A stretch of 64,000 bases of DNA from Acanthosoma haemorrhoidale. Taxonomy: Eukaryota > Arthropoda > Insecta > Hemiptera > Acanthosomatidae. The stretch spans positions 98,601,189-98,665,188 of the forward strand of contig OV884009.1 in NCBI GenBank assembly GCA_930367205.1. Reading direction: 5' to 3'. Under the pieces are notes generated by a model. It was not told the origin of the DNA, did not search any database, and saw only the letters and a list, made by a program, of their open reading frames with translations. A program made the position numbers and the translations under genes. Below, in pieces: positions 43,593 to 55,199 of the stretch. Numbering within the stretch: position 1 is the stretch's first letter; the number at the start of each line of letters is the position of its first letter.

Positions 43593-45376
43593 GGTGGAGG
43601 AATTCGCACTGCATCTTACTTTCACACCTCACCTTTCTCATCAAAACCATACTCATAGTACAACTGTTGAAGATTTCCTCACTTCACCTATACCTCTCTC
43701 ACTTCCACCAAGAAACGTTAACCCCTCTGAGGTCAAATACCTTCTGAAAAACTTACCCTACCGAAAATCCCCTGGATATGATCTTCTTACTCCTCAAATT
43801 CTCAAACAACTTCATACTAAACCCATAATCTTCCTAACCTACATCTATAATTGCATTATCCGAACGACGCACTTTCCTCTCCTCTGGAAACATTCCATTG
43901 TTGTCCTATTCGCCAAACCCGGAAAACCACCCAATGACGCCTCATCTTACCGTCCAATTAGCCCACTCCCTATCCTCTCAAAAATATTTGAGACACTCCT
44001 CTTAAAACGTCTACTTCCAATTGTCGAATCCAAAAAACTTTTTACTATACTCCAGTTTGGCTTCCGGCAACAACATTCCACTACTCAACAAGGCCTTCGC
44101 GTTGTTGATCACATTTTCTCAGCCCTTGAAACCAAACATTATTGCACGGCTGCCTTTCTTCATATAGCTCAAGCTTTTGACAGGGTTTGGCACACAGGTT
44201 TCCTTTACAAGCTCAAAACACATTTACCACAGACCCTTTTCCTAATCCTAAAGTCCTACCTTTCAAACCGCTTCTTCCAAGTCCGCTGTGAATATTCTAA
44301 CTACTATCCCATAAAAGCAGGAGTTCCACAGGGCAGCGTCCTTGGTCCCATCCTCTATCACCTATACACCGCTGTTGTCACCTCTACCCCCAATACCTTC
44401 TTAGCAACATTTGCAGATGACACTGCAGTCTTGTCATCCCACTAATATAGACCCTGATATAGCATCCCAACCCCTTCAAAAATGCCTCGATGATGAGATC
44501 GAGTACTGGTGCTACCAAGGTCAATGAAGCAAAATGTTCCCACATAACCTTTACCCCTCTGCCGCAAGTCCTGTCCGCTAGTCTTTTTAAATTCGATTCC
44601 TCTCCACGTGTCTGAGACATTAAGGTATTCAGGCTTCCATCTCGACTAAAGACTGACATGGAACCCACACACGAGGCTAAAAAGACAAGAACCAAATAGA
44701 CGCTTTGGACAACTGTACAGACTACTTCGAAGGACATCCTATCTCTCAATAGAAAATAAACTACTTATTTACAAAGTTATACTTAAGCCAATCTGGAAAT
44801 ACTGAATAGAGCTATGGGGGACAGCAAAAAAGTCGAATACTAAGCGTGCCCCTTATTATGTCAGCAACAAAACCATTCATAACGATCTTAACATAACCTA
44901 CATTCTTGAACTCATCCCTTCCAAGTGTATGAAATTCCATAGCAGCCTTTCCAACCATCCTAATCCTGTAGCACAGTCATTGCGCTGCACCACTCATCCC
45001 TATAACCTCCTCGGAGACTGAAACGGCAGTGGCCTCGTGACCTGCTATAAACGCGTGACAGTGGGAGTCCTGGCAATGGCCAGTTTCTCCAATCATGTCC
45101 TGAGCGTATGTGGCTCTCGCGCTCTTGGTCAGCCTCCACTTGCTCGTATCCGGTGCGGTGGACGGGGGAGCGTGGGGGGCTTCTCAAGATTCCGCTACCT
45201 CCTTCGCATGTGAGGGAGGTTACAACCATGTGGACTTGGGGGGCCCCTGGGCTGTTTGTAAATATTGTATGAAAGTGTGAGTAAATGATGAATTGTAAAT
45301 CTGGTATGAATGAGAACATTTATCTTAATTACTTATTGCCTATTAATTAAGGCAGATTGTAATTTCATCTTAATAA
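43593..45376 (+). pseudogene. Family B copy: linker, RT and 3' UTR
   Basis: An open frame of 283 codons ends at 44445 and includes VNPSEVKYLLKNLPYRKSPG, YRPISPLPILSKIFETLLLK, QFGFRQQHSTTQQGL, the motif A region FLHIAQAFDRVWH, KAGVPQGSVLGPILY and motif C TFADDTAVL. The motif A catalytic Asp (FLDIAQAFD in the copy at 59086) is His here, so the enzyme would be dead. After the stop the thumb continues in other frames (44540-44860), with an apparent deletion near 44850, then the UTR, the hairpin 45337-45354 and AATAAAG. An AT microsatellite follows directly. The frame opens at GTG, so the true N-terminal part is absent. Confidence 0.85.
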
Positions 45377-45379
45377 AGT

Positions 45380-45381
<2 letters not shown>

Positions 45382-45416
<35 letters not shown>
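45382..45416. repeat. (AT)n microsatellite at the end of a B copy
   Basis: AT dinucleotides between the B terminus and the family C tail. It may have grown from the B A-rich tail or from the C microsatellite. Confidence 0.9.
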
Positions 45417-45419
<3 letters not shown>

Positions 45420-45665
45420 TATTTTGGCCAGTCGTATTACAGCCAATGAGCTGGGGTTTTATTTTGGCCAATCGCATTGCTGGCGATACCTGGCAACTTC
45501 TGAACTCGTCGGCAGCTACGTAATTTATTCTTTACAATATTTACACTGATATGACTTTGTGGTTTGGTTATATTATTCAAATTAGTTTAATTTAATTTAC
45601 GACATATTATAACTAATTTACATTATATACTATAGAGTAGATTTATCTTATGTAGTTAGTGGTCG
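45417..45665 (+). repeat. Family C distal tail
   Basis: TTTATTTTGGCCAGTCGTAT, GTTTTATTTTGGCCAATCGC (the phrase occurs twice, 45420 and 45455), CGGCAGCTACGTAATTTATT, ATGACTTTGTGGTTTGGTTA and TATCTTATGTAGTTA match 7270-7500. Confidence 0.6.
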
Positions 45666-48455
45666 CTACACTGATAAATATAATTGTTTTATTATATATA
45701 TTTTGGCATTTGATAGCCATTAAGTACTAATGGCAGTACCTTTATTAATTAATCGTAACATCTTCGATAACTGGCAGATAATATAAGCGCCATAGAGGAC
45801 CCCCGTTAATTATTCGGATAGTGAATAATTACAGTTCAACTTTGCCATTAGTGTGTTACTAAGCATAGAACGTGGTGCTCATTAGGAAGGGTCAATTAGT
45901 GGATATTACACGTCATTGGTTGCTATTTGCCAGTCGTAAATATCGAGAAGCGGTTAGATGCTTGAGGTCAGACTGACTAAGTGTGTGAAGTTAGAATTCC
46001 CTTCTACACAAAACAAGCGAGTCCAGCAGATGGTTGACAGTTATCATCGAGTTTCTCGCTATCATATCAACATCTGAACCATCCGATTTATAGCTAGCTA
46101 CTATAAGCCAGCGGAAACTCCCCTTGAGCAATAAATCCACATTTGTTGAAATACATCCTAACAAATGGCAAAATTTGCTTGATCTATAATAAAAAATGAC
46201 TAAAAAACTGTTTAGTTATAATTATTGAATATCCGTAAATCATTGCTAAAACGGTTGACTCGCCGTTATTTGTAAGTTTATTTATTTTAAATTAATTATG
46301 TTTAATCTGAATAAGAAATATTCAAAGACAAGAAGTTTGCAGGTTTATAATTTGACCTTTTGAGCGTTCCAAAAACGATTAGTGGTGGATAATTACTCTG
46401 TTCCATTCCTGGCCTCTAAATGTTTGTTTGTTTTTTGCAATTTATGTGATATTTAGATCATTTTGTAATTTTTGGTAATGTATTTATTTGATAGTACAAA
46501 TACATTTAAAACCAAAATAATAAACAATACAAAACGAGCAATATAATTATATATAAAATTAAATGGCTTAATGTTTGTAGATTGAGAGGATAAAATGTCC
46601 TTAGGTTTTGATTTATTTTGACTTTTTTAAAATTTGATTTGATTTTGATATTATTTACAAAAAAATTTTATCGCATCAATTTGCAAAATGTTTAAGGAAG
46701 TTTCCTTCATTATTTGCTCTCTGTTCAATGAACCATATTTAGTGATATTGAAATCTTGTGGATTTAATACCAATCACAGTTTATTGGACAAACATTAAAT
46801 ATGGATATATAAATTTAAATATGTGGGGGGAGAATGCAATATCTATGTGGGCTGAAAGGAAACTCTCAGATAAATATCCCAGCTTACACGTGATACTGAT
46901 ATATTACATGGTCAAGTTTCTACCATGCCTAGGTCGCATTAGGCAACACTATTGTAAGATCATGTTTTTGGGTTTCTACCGCTTTACCGTACTTTGTTTC
47001 GATTGTAATATATTTATATTAAAAGAAAAATTAGCAACGAATAAATGTGAAAATATTTTAGTGGTTAAAAATTGAACAAAAAAAATATTTAAAATAATAA
47101 TAAAATGGCTGGGTTACTGTTCCTAGGATCTACTATTAATTCCGTTATTCTAAGATGGTCAAGTTCAATTTCATCCCTACATATGTGCTTGTGTGTTCCA
47201 TGTATTTGTTGATATTTCTTATGAATTTTCTTGAAGCCAGTGTTGAAAAATGAAATATTTTGCGGGGGTTGACGTGGAGGTGGTGACAAAAAGTTTTCTA
47301 ATTTCTTCCTCCTTTGAATATTGAGTAGAACTGAAGAGGCCAAGGTTGGCCTGGAGCAGATCGATCCTTGTACAATCCCAGCGCGCATTTATCAAGGTCG
47401 CTTTTACATGAGGCTAACCTCTCTTTTATGCTCTAACCGGATTCCCTTGAGAAAAATTCTAATTTCCCCTGCTTGAGGGAAAATGAGCCGCACTCATTGG
47501 GACAATTAGGCCACCACAAGTCGAGGAACCCCTCAAGCCGATAGCCCACAATTATAAGAAGTCGGCGATATCGAAATTATCTGTACTTTTCCCAGTTACC
47601 AAAAGAAACCCCAAGTTTAATAGCCATACTAAATTGCTCTTTGGAATTTGTTAGTAAAGCCCGTATTAACTTAAACCTTGGTGGGACGACAGCTCCATCT
47701 ATTGTGGCTTGAATTACCGATAGTTCTCTTTGCGGGCTGGTTTAACTCATAGGACAGTTCCCAGAAGCATTCGAAATTCATTCTCGTAATTGAGCCATAA
47801 TGGCAAGAGACATTGTTAGTTTAGTAGTTGGTAGTGCGTTTCGTTCAAACATATTCCTTCATTCTTCCAAAAACTCCTGCATTGAAGAAGAGCGTGCCTC
47901 CCAAATGAGATGTGTGAAATTGACGAGGTAAAGTAGTGTGGATTTAAATGGAATGGTAGGTTGTGCTGTAGTAAAAACTAGTGGCAATGCATCAAAGCTC
48001 CGTGACCATGTGATGAGATCGAGGTCTTCATTGCCGCCAGAACCTCTATGCTCAAATCATTTCTTTACAATGAGAGCTCAGGAAACGAATTTAATCAGTC
48101 GAGATATTTAAGTTGATGCTACCACTCAACATGATATTTATAATATGAATAAAATATTTATTTCTTAATCACCAACGGAATAATTAAAGATCCTTTATTA
48201 CTTCACTAGAGTTTGCTTTTATTATGAGCAGCGAATAATATCATCCAGATGGAACTACTAATATCTTGATCTACATTAAGCACTGGTTGGATTAAAATTT
48301 GTTTTATTTATTATATTTCTTTGTATGAGATCATTACACCGTTTTCAAAAGCCTCCAAACTAAAACGAAAATACAATCAATACATACAACTAAAATATCC
48401 ACTTTTTTATATGTAGGAAAACGGAAACAAAAACGACGTACCACGACCACAACGT
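45666..48455. other. Intergenic, no gene supported
   Basis: AT-rich to about 47090. 47100-48110 has slightly higher GC and several short frames (for example minus 47089-47388) that I could not match to any family. The 105-codon plus frame at 46758 opens at GTG and shows nothing recognisable. Confidence 0.4.
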
Positions 48456-50478
48456 TGACGGTCAATTTACCCCGAAACCGCCTACGCTTCAAAAACTGCC
48501 ATACCTTATTCTTCGACCTATTTCGACTGTTAATAATTGGAAGAGTAACTGGCACAGACCAAGAAATCGTCTAGCCAAGAAAGTAGTGAACTCTCTTACA
48601 ACACAAATTCGTGGCTTGATGACGTATTGGAAGACGCCGGCGTGCCTTACACAACGATCAACATAAGTTTTAGGAGCTCCTTAAGACCACTACCAAGAGG
48701 GCGTCCGTCTTCATAACGGCGACACCCTTTACACTTCGGAATAACAGTCGAAAATACTGGCCGACCACCGCAGAAAACGCCGCTACGACAGGTAACCACG
48801 AACCTCAGCTGCTGGAGTCAGAACAAAACTACATGTTTGCCTCCCAGAAGCAGCTCAAGACGATTCTTCGCCAGTGTCAGGGAAACCGAGCACCAGGGCA
48901 CGACGGAGTGCAAACTGTTTTGCTTAAACAGCTGCTGAGTGAGGAGAGGGGTTGCCCAATTCGTTAACCTGTACAATTCATGTATCAGGTGGCGATACTT
49001 CTTGACAGTGTGGAAACAAGCTATCTTGTTCCCACTGTGGAAACCCACAAAGAGAGGTGACGTGACGCTTAGCAAACTATCGCCCGATCATTATCCTCCC
49101 TCATATAGGGAAGATTCTCAAAAGATGATATTCAACTACCTAAAGGAGTTCTGTTCAGAAAATACTTTCATTCCGTACGAGTAAGAAGTCCTCTGGCTCA
49201 TCTGAGTACAGAACATCCGCTTGTGAAGGTACAGACGGAAGGCACCTTCGGTATCAACAGGAACACAGCAACTGCTATGATCTCGTTCGACTGCACGCAG
49301 GCTTTGGCTAAGTGTCCCACAGGATGCTGTGCCGTTAGCTTTGCGACTGGGAATGGCCAGAGCAGTTATATACCATGTCCCTTCCTGAAGGACAAAACGG
49401 TGAGGGTACGGGTGGGTGATTGCTTCTCGAACCCGTTCGCTCTAACTTGTGGAGTTCCTCAAGGAGCGGTTTCATCCCCGGTGCGTTTTAGCATGCACAC
49501 ATCTGACATTGTTGGGGCTATCTACAAGAAAGCTACTGTAATCTTTTTCGCCGACGTCATTGTGGTTTGCAGCAGTGCACAAAGAGTTCTTACACACGCC
49601 GAAGTTTGTATCGTAATCAGTGACAGACTGGGTAAGTTAAACAACAGTGTGATCGCCAGGAAGACCAACTGCGTAATCTTCTCCCTACGAAAGGGGAAAA
49701 AAGCCTTGCAAAAATCCTGTACTATAGGAGGGGAAAAGAACTCAGCGGCTTTCTCAATGTACTATCAAGGTATAAAAATGGCTTGGCACCTCCATTTCTC
49801 TACCCATTTTAGTAACAAAATAGAAAAAATACGACAGAGGTCTTACGCGCTTTCGCATTTGCTAACTGTACCCAAGTTGTTGCTGCGTCTCAAACTTATG
49901 ATATATAAATGTGTCCTCCGGCCAACTCTGCTGTACGGTGCCCCGCTATATACTCATTTGAATGACAATACAGCTAAAAGTCTCCAACAATTCCAGAATG
50001 GTTTCATGAGAAAAATTTACAGATATACCTTTCTCGAGTGGTTAAAAAACACCGACCAGGAGCTGTTGCTTGGTGTGCCATCGGTGGTTGAGTTCATCCA
50101 CCGGAGACTTATACAGTTTTTTTGACTCGTTGCAGTACCTCACAAACCCAGTGTTTAACACTATGACCCAGCCACCTTTCCCGCATCGATGGCAACAGAC
50201 TGTCGGGGAAAGTTAGGTCATGGTTTTGTTGTTAGATGTATGTTATTTTTAAGTCTATGATTCTTAAGGTGAACCCCATCAATTCTAAACATGTTTAGAA
50301 AATGAATGCATGATGTACATTATACTTTTTTTGCAATCACAAATCGCGATGTAATATTATTAAAAAATGTATCCAAGCTACAGTACATATAATGACCTAT
50401 TGTAAATAGATTCATTTATGTAGCATCTATATCGAATTGTCTAATATTTTAATAACAAGTGGATATGAAAAAAAGCTT
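48456..50478 (+). pseudogene. Family A ORF2 copy with 3' UTR, inactivated
   Basis: Begins in the endonuclease-RT linker (CCCCGAAACCGCCTACGCTT) and follows ORF2 through the fingers (CAGCTCAAGACGATTCTTCG), then a long open piece ending at 50125: ISFDCTQALAKCP, TCGVPQGAVSSPVRF, VIFFADVIVV, LMIYKCVLRPTLLYGAPLYT, LLGVPSVVEFIHRR. Motif C is FADV rather than FADD, and the motif A AFD is lost, so it cannot polymerise. Frameshifts occur near 48940, 49190 and 50125. The 3' UTR (50215-50478) shares its skeleton with the fragments at 11285 and 15113 rather than with that of 25205-29175, which suggests an A subfamily. Confidence 0.85.
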
Positions 50479-52213
50479 CATATATCTCTTCTTTGTTCTC
50501 ATAGTTTAAAGTTATAGTTGCGTATTCCTTATTGGTCACCATCTTCTCTTATTTATTTATTATTATTTTATTCCATCCTTTGTTTAATATCTTATAAAAA
50601 AAAAAAAGAGAGATGGATTGCCTCAATATGTGTTATATGTTGGTATAGCAACATATAATATATAGGTATAAATCGATCCTTGATGTCATATGACAATGAG
50701 TCTTAGATCCATTACTCGATGTCCCTCCCGTTGTATGCTTTAAAGTGTTCTTTTAAAAAATGTTGGTATTGATAATATTTTTATACTGACTGTTAAAAGT
50801 TATTTTTAAAAATTTATATAATGACGTGGAATTTATCAAGGTGTATAATTGAGTGATGGTTAAAGAGGCGTTATCAGTAAGGGTAGCTAGGGCACAATAG
50901 CTCCCCTACACCGTCGTACCCTGCACAAAGCCTTTTGTTTCCTTCTGATTTTCTTTTCCATCCTTTCCCTCTTAGCCCGTGTACCTCCGTCCAACCAATG
51001 TCCTCTTTAATAAATTTATCCGCAGCAAAATGAAACGTGGTACTCAATTTAAATCTTGGATATTTTTTTTTAATAAGATTAACCAGGCATTTTATACTAG
51101 ATCACGATGAGATGCATGGCACAATTAAAAAAGGATATACTCACGAAAAACAATTGAAAACTAGTTGAGTACAGCTTTGTCGCAATTCTATTCACTATTA
51201 AGACAATATTTTTATTTAATGATTTAGACGTCATTAAGGACAAAACTAATCGAATCGGTTATGCTTTCTTGGGTTTGAGTAAATGAATTTTTGGCTAGTT
51301 CACAACCAGTATTAATAAACATATTGATCTTTTGATTTCCAGTGCTCTGTAAAATGCTATCATTTTTAGTTATCATGAAATTTCTGTGATTTTCATGAAA
51401 TTATTTCACCGCCGACAATTGGATACATTAAGAATTCATCCGGAACTATATAGAACATAATATTTAGCTCGTGACCATTAATATTTACCAATACCAATAA
51501 TTGTTTATCCGACTTTATTAAAGATTTACTTAAACCTTCTAAATTTAGTCTTTTAGTAAAACATTTTCAGTAAATTTAGCTTTTACTTTCAATCCAAAGA
51601 GCAAGCATTCCGATCCTAAATAAAATTGACAACAAATACACTCAACGTTTTGAAGAAGTGTGCAGACCAGAAGGTTGATTTGGCACATGCAGACCTTCTT
51701 CGTAGGCTTTCCATTCCTCGTCCCCTCTCACCTCGGATGATGACGTCCTCTCCACTCGCATTTTGAGGAGATGGATGCATGTATAGCATACGACGACATC
51801 CTCAGTCCTAGGAGTCGTAGGGCGAAACAGCTTCCTTGGAGAGGCAGGTGTTGTCCAACATGTGGATGGGCGCTAAGCCGGTGTTGATTGGTGGTAGTGG
51901 CTTCTCTTCGCTGAACTCTCCGCATCTGAGTCAGCTGATCTTTTATTAAAAAGAAGGCGAAGTTTCTTCTAAAGCTTGCGTCTACTGTCATGCCGTGTAC
52001 GCAAGATGGTTTTCGGGTCCGCATCATGTGCACAATGGAAATGAAGGCAGGTAGAAAGGAAATTAGTGAACACTATGATACATAGGTAGGTCATTGGATC
52101 ATTCCAGTTGCCTCATTGTCTCTTGTTTTTTAATTATATCAAGTGGGTCTTGGGTGGGGTTGCAGGTGATTAAAGACGCAACCACCTCTAATGTGCCCTT
52201 AGTCATATAGAGA
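50479..52213. other. Intergenic, no gene supported
   Basis: AT-rich. The 101-codon minus frame at 51728-52033 lies in a GC-richer patch (51660-52030) and is rich in Arg, His and Ser with no motif I recognise. It could belong to an old mobile element. Confidence 0.4.
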
Positions 52214-54690
52214 TAATAAATGAATACAATCTTTATTGCGGTAAAATTGCAACCTGCCTTTTATTGGGCAATAAGTAACTGTGATCAATATTCTCATTCA
52301 TACCATGTTTACAGTTCTTCAATCACTCATTCATGCAGCATTTACAAACAGCACTGAGACCTTCCAAATCCACATCTTTGTTATCTCCCTCGCCATGCCA
52401 AAGGGAGTCTTGGGAGGCCCCCCACGCTCCGTCAGCCGCGTCACCATATACGAACCAGTGGAGGCTAACCAAGAGCGCTAGAGCCACAGACGCTCAAGCC
52501 ATGGCTGGGAATTGCCAAGACTCCCTGTAACGTATTCATAGGAGGGCACGAGGTCACTGCCGCCTATAGTGCACAGAGGGTTATAGGGATGAGTGGCGCA
52601 GTGTAATGGCTGTTCTAGGGGATTAGGTTGGTTAGATAGGTTACTGTAGAATTTCATGAACTTGGAAGGGATGAGTTTAAGAATGTAAGTTATATTAAGA
52701 TCGTTATGACGGGTTTTGTTGCTGGCGTAATGAGGGGCATTTACTATTGTTCTCAGGACTTTAGATTGAAAGGATTAGATACGCTTGAAGTTCCACTTTT
52801 TTACTGAACCCCATAGATCTATTCCGTATGTCCAGATTGGCCTTAGTATAACTGTGTAGATTAGTAATTTATTTTCTATTGAGAGATGGGATGTCCTTTG
52901 CAGTAGTCTGCACAGTTGTGCAAAGCGTCTGTTCAGTTCTTGTATTTTTAGCCTAGTATGTGGGTTCCATGTCAGCCGTTTGTCGAGATGGACGCCTAAA
53001 TACCGCACTGTATCATCTGAAAGGTGGCCAAGAAGGTATTGGGGGTAGAAGGGACATCAGAGGTGTAAAGGTTATAGGGCATGAGACTCAGGACACTGCC
53101 TTGTGGAACTCCTGCTTTTATGGGGTAGTTCTTAGAATATTCTAAGCCAAAGCGGACTTGGAAGTAGTGGTTTGAGAGGTTAGACTGTAGGATTGGGAAA
53201 AGGGTCTGTAGTACATCTATATTATTTTGAGCTTGTAAAGCAAACCTGCGAGCCAAACCCTGTCAAAAGCTTGAACCATGTCCAGAAACGAAGCCAAAAT
53301 ACTGTTTGGTTTAAAGGGCTGAGGATTGGTGATAAGTGAGGAAAAAGGTCTTTGTGTTAAACAATTGGCAGTAGATGTTTAAATAGGAGTTTTTCAAAGA
53401 TTTCTGAGAGGATAGGGAGTAGGCTAATTGGACGGTAAGATGAGGCGTGATTGGGTGGTTTACCGGGTTTGGCGAATAGGACTATGACCGAGTCTTTCCA
53501 GAGGATAAGAAAATGCGTCGTTCGGATAATACAGTTATAAATGTAGTTAGGAAGATTATGGATGTAGGAGGAAGATGATGAAGCATTTGAGGAATAAGGA
53601 GATCATACCTTGGAAATGGTCGGTAACTCATTTTTTGAGAAGTTGTTTGACCTCAGAGGGGTTAACGGCTTTTGGTGGAAGTGAGAGAGGGATAGGTGAA
53701 GTGAGTAAATCTTCAACAGTTTTGCCATGAATATGGTTTTGATGAGAAAGGTTAGGTGTGAAAGTACGGGGAAGATGCAGAGCGAATTCTCCGACCTATT
53801 CCCATCCGAACCTGCCCAGGCCCGTCATCACGATGGAGTGTGAAGCAGTATAATGTTTTAGGATCTTTTTGTTACATTCCGCCGAGAATTTCCCCAGTGG
53901 ACGAAAAAAAGAAGAGGGAATACAAGGAATCGGATCAGATGGATGCTAAAGTAAAGGCCGCTTTACCAATTTGTAGTAATGATTGTACGAGCGAGTATCT
54001 GCAAGATGTCGGGGTTTTTGCCCCTTCTCGATTGGTGATTAGATTGGATTAGGTCTTTGAGATGCTGAGGTAAAAGGTTTTCGTTATAAATTCTGGGATG
54101 ACGGCGGGGCGATGATGCCTTCCAAGCCCACCTCTGGACCAGAGTAGTGAAAGCATGCACAACAGCATCGGCGGGATATTTTTATGGACATTTTGAAGTC
54201 TACGGAATCTGTAAGAAGCTGGCGGATGTGGGCCCCTAATAAATGAAGGAGGAGGCAGTTTGTGAATTTATCATTGGGAAATGGTTAGAATCAAAGGACT
54301 ATGATCGTAGGAGAGGTCATCGAGGCGCATAAGTGAATAGTTTAGTGTTCCTAAACTATTCTAGAAGAAGTCAAGGGGATCAGGGTTTTGGTTGGGGTCA
54401 GATGGCCGGCCAATAGGTCATTCTTCGTCTGGAGAAATAGTGGAGCAATGTTTCCGTATGAGTGCAGACAGCAAATCATGTCCTCGTGTATTTGTAGATC
54501 TTGAGCGTTAACTTCAACACCCACAATGTTCCATGGAGTCTAGAAAGGTGATGAATTGGAAGTCGGAAATGGATTTATTAGGAGGAAAATACACCGATGC
54601 TAGGGTGACGGGGAAAGTAAAGGTGCTGATTGACACTGCATTGGATTGAAGGAAGTTATGTGCTACCAAAGGAGCTATGTGATGGCAAGG
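52214..54690 (-). pseudogene. Family B copy: endonuclease to 3' UTR, decayed
   Basis: Low to high: terminus and hairpin (52255-52270), UTR (to 52600), thumb MRYLGVHLDKRLTWNPHT (52775-53008), a palm piece with YPIKAGVPQGSVLSLMPY (about 53100), fingers (53380-53560), linker (53600-54060) and endonuclease remnants (54290-54690). The catalytic FADD reads ATFQMIQ in the surviving frame. A deletion shortens the region between 53030 and 53020. Frames are broken throughout. At about 54690 the endonuclease similarity stops, and ORF1-like sequence follows in the same orientation. Confidence 0.8.
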
Positions 54691-55190
54691 GTGTAGTTTT
54701 GTGATCTGTATTCTTGTATATTAAAATTGGGTTAATTCGAAGATTTTCTCAATTTCAGGTGTTCGCTCTAGATCGACAAAGAACAAAACCTTGTTGCTTA
54801 TCCTCACGTAGCACGTTTATTATTTAACGAATTTGGAATTCTAGAGCAATGAGGTAAATATCAATTTTGTCAGCTGGTGTAGTGGGATGCAGGTTTCTGA
54901 TACCAACCGAAGCGATCTTTCTTGATTTAGCTGATCAGTATGGAAATGAGCCGTTGTATCTTCCAAATATTTGGTGACAATTCTATATGTGTCGGGAGTG
55001 TCTGGAGATATTTTAAAGTCTTATGCTCGATTTTGACGAGTATATTTCCCATACCAACAATTTTAATATTAACAATGTTAATAGAGACCGCCGTGCTAAC
55101 TCTGCCACGGCAGGCGTCAGGAAGATGTTTCATATTGCCCTGTGTTTTCTGTGCCCCGGCAGAGCCACACACGAAACCAAGTCAATTTGA
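54691..55190 (-). pseudogene. Retroelement ORF1 (Gag-like, PRE_C2HC region) relic joined to family B
   Basis: Minus-strand reading from about 55050: ISPDTPDTYRIVTKYLEDTT, AHFHTDQLNQERSLR, then one frame over VGIRNLHPTTPADKIDIYLI, ALEFQI, and later KVLFFVDLERTPEIEKIFEL. This order (T.D.YR...KYL.....FHTYQLK.ER..RVVIR.LHP.TP...I...L.ALG, then LFFVDLE....NK.I) is the region before the zinc knuckles in jockey/pao-type ORF1 proteins. It has the same strand and order as the B ORF2 that follows, but the knuckles, the ORF1 end and the first part of the endonuclease are missing. I infer that it is family B's own ORF1 fused by deletion. A separate element is the alternative. Confidence 0.6.
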
Positions 55191-55199
55191 CCGGCTTCT

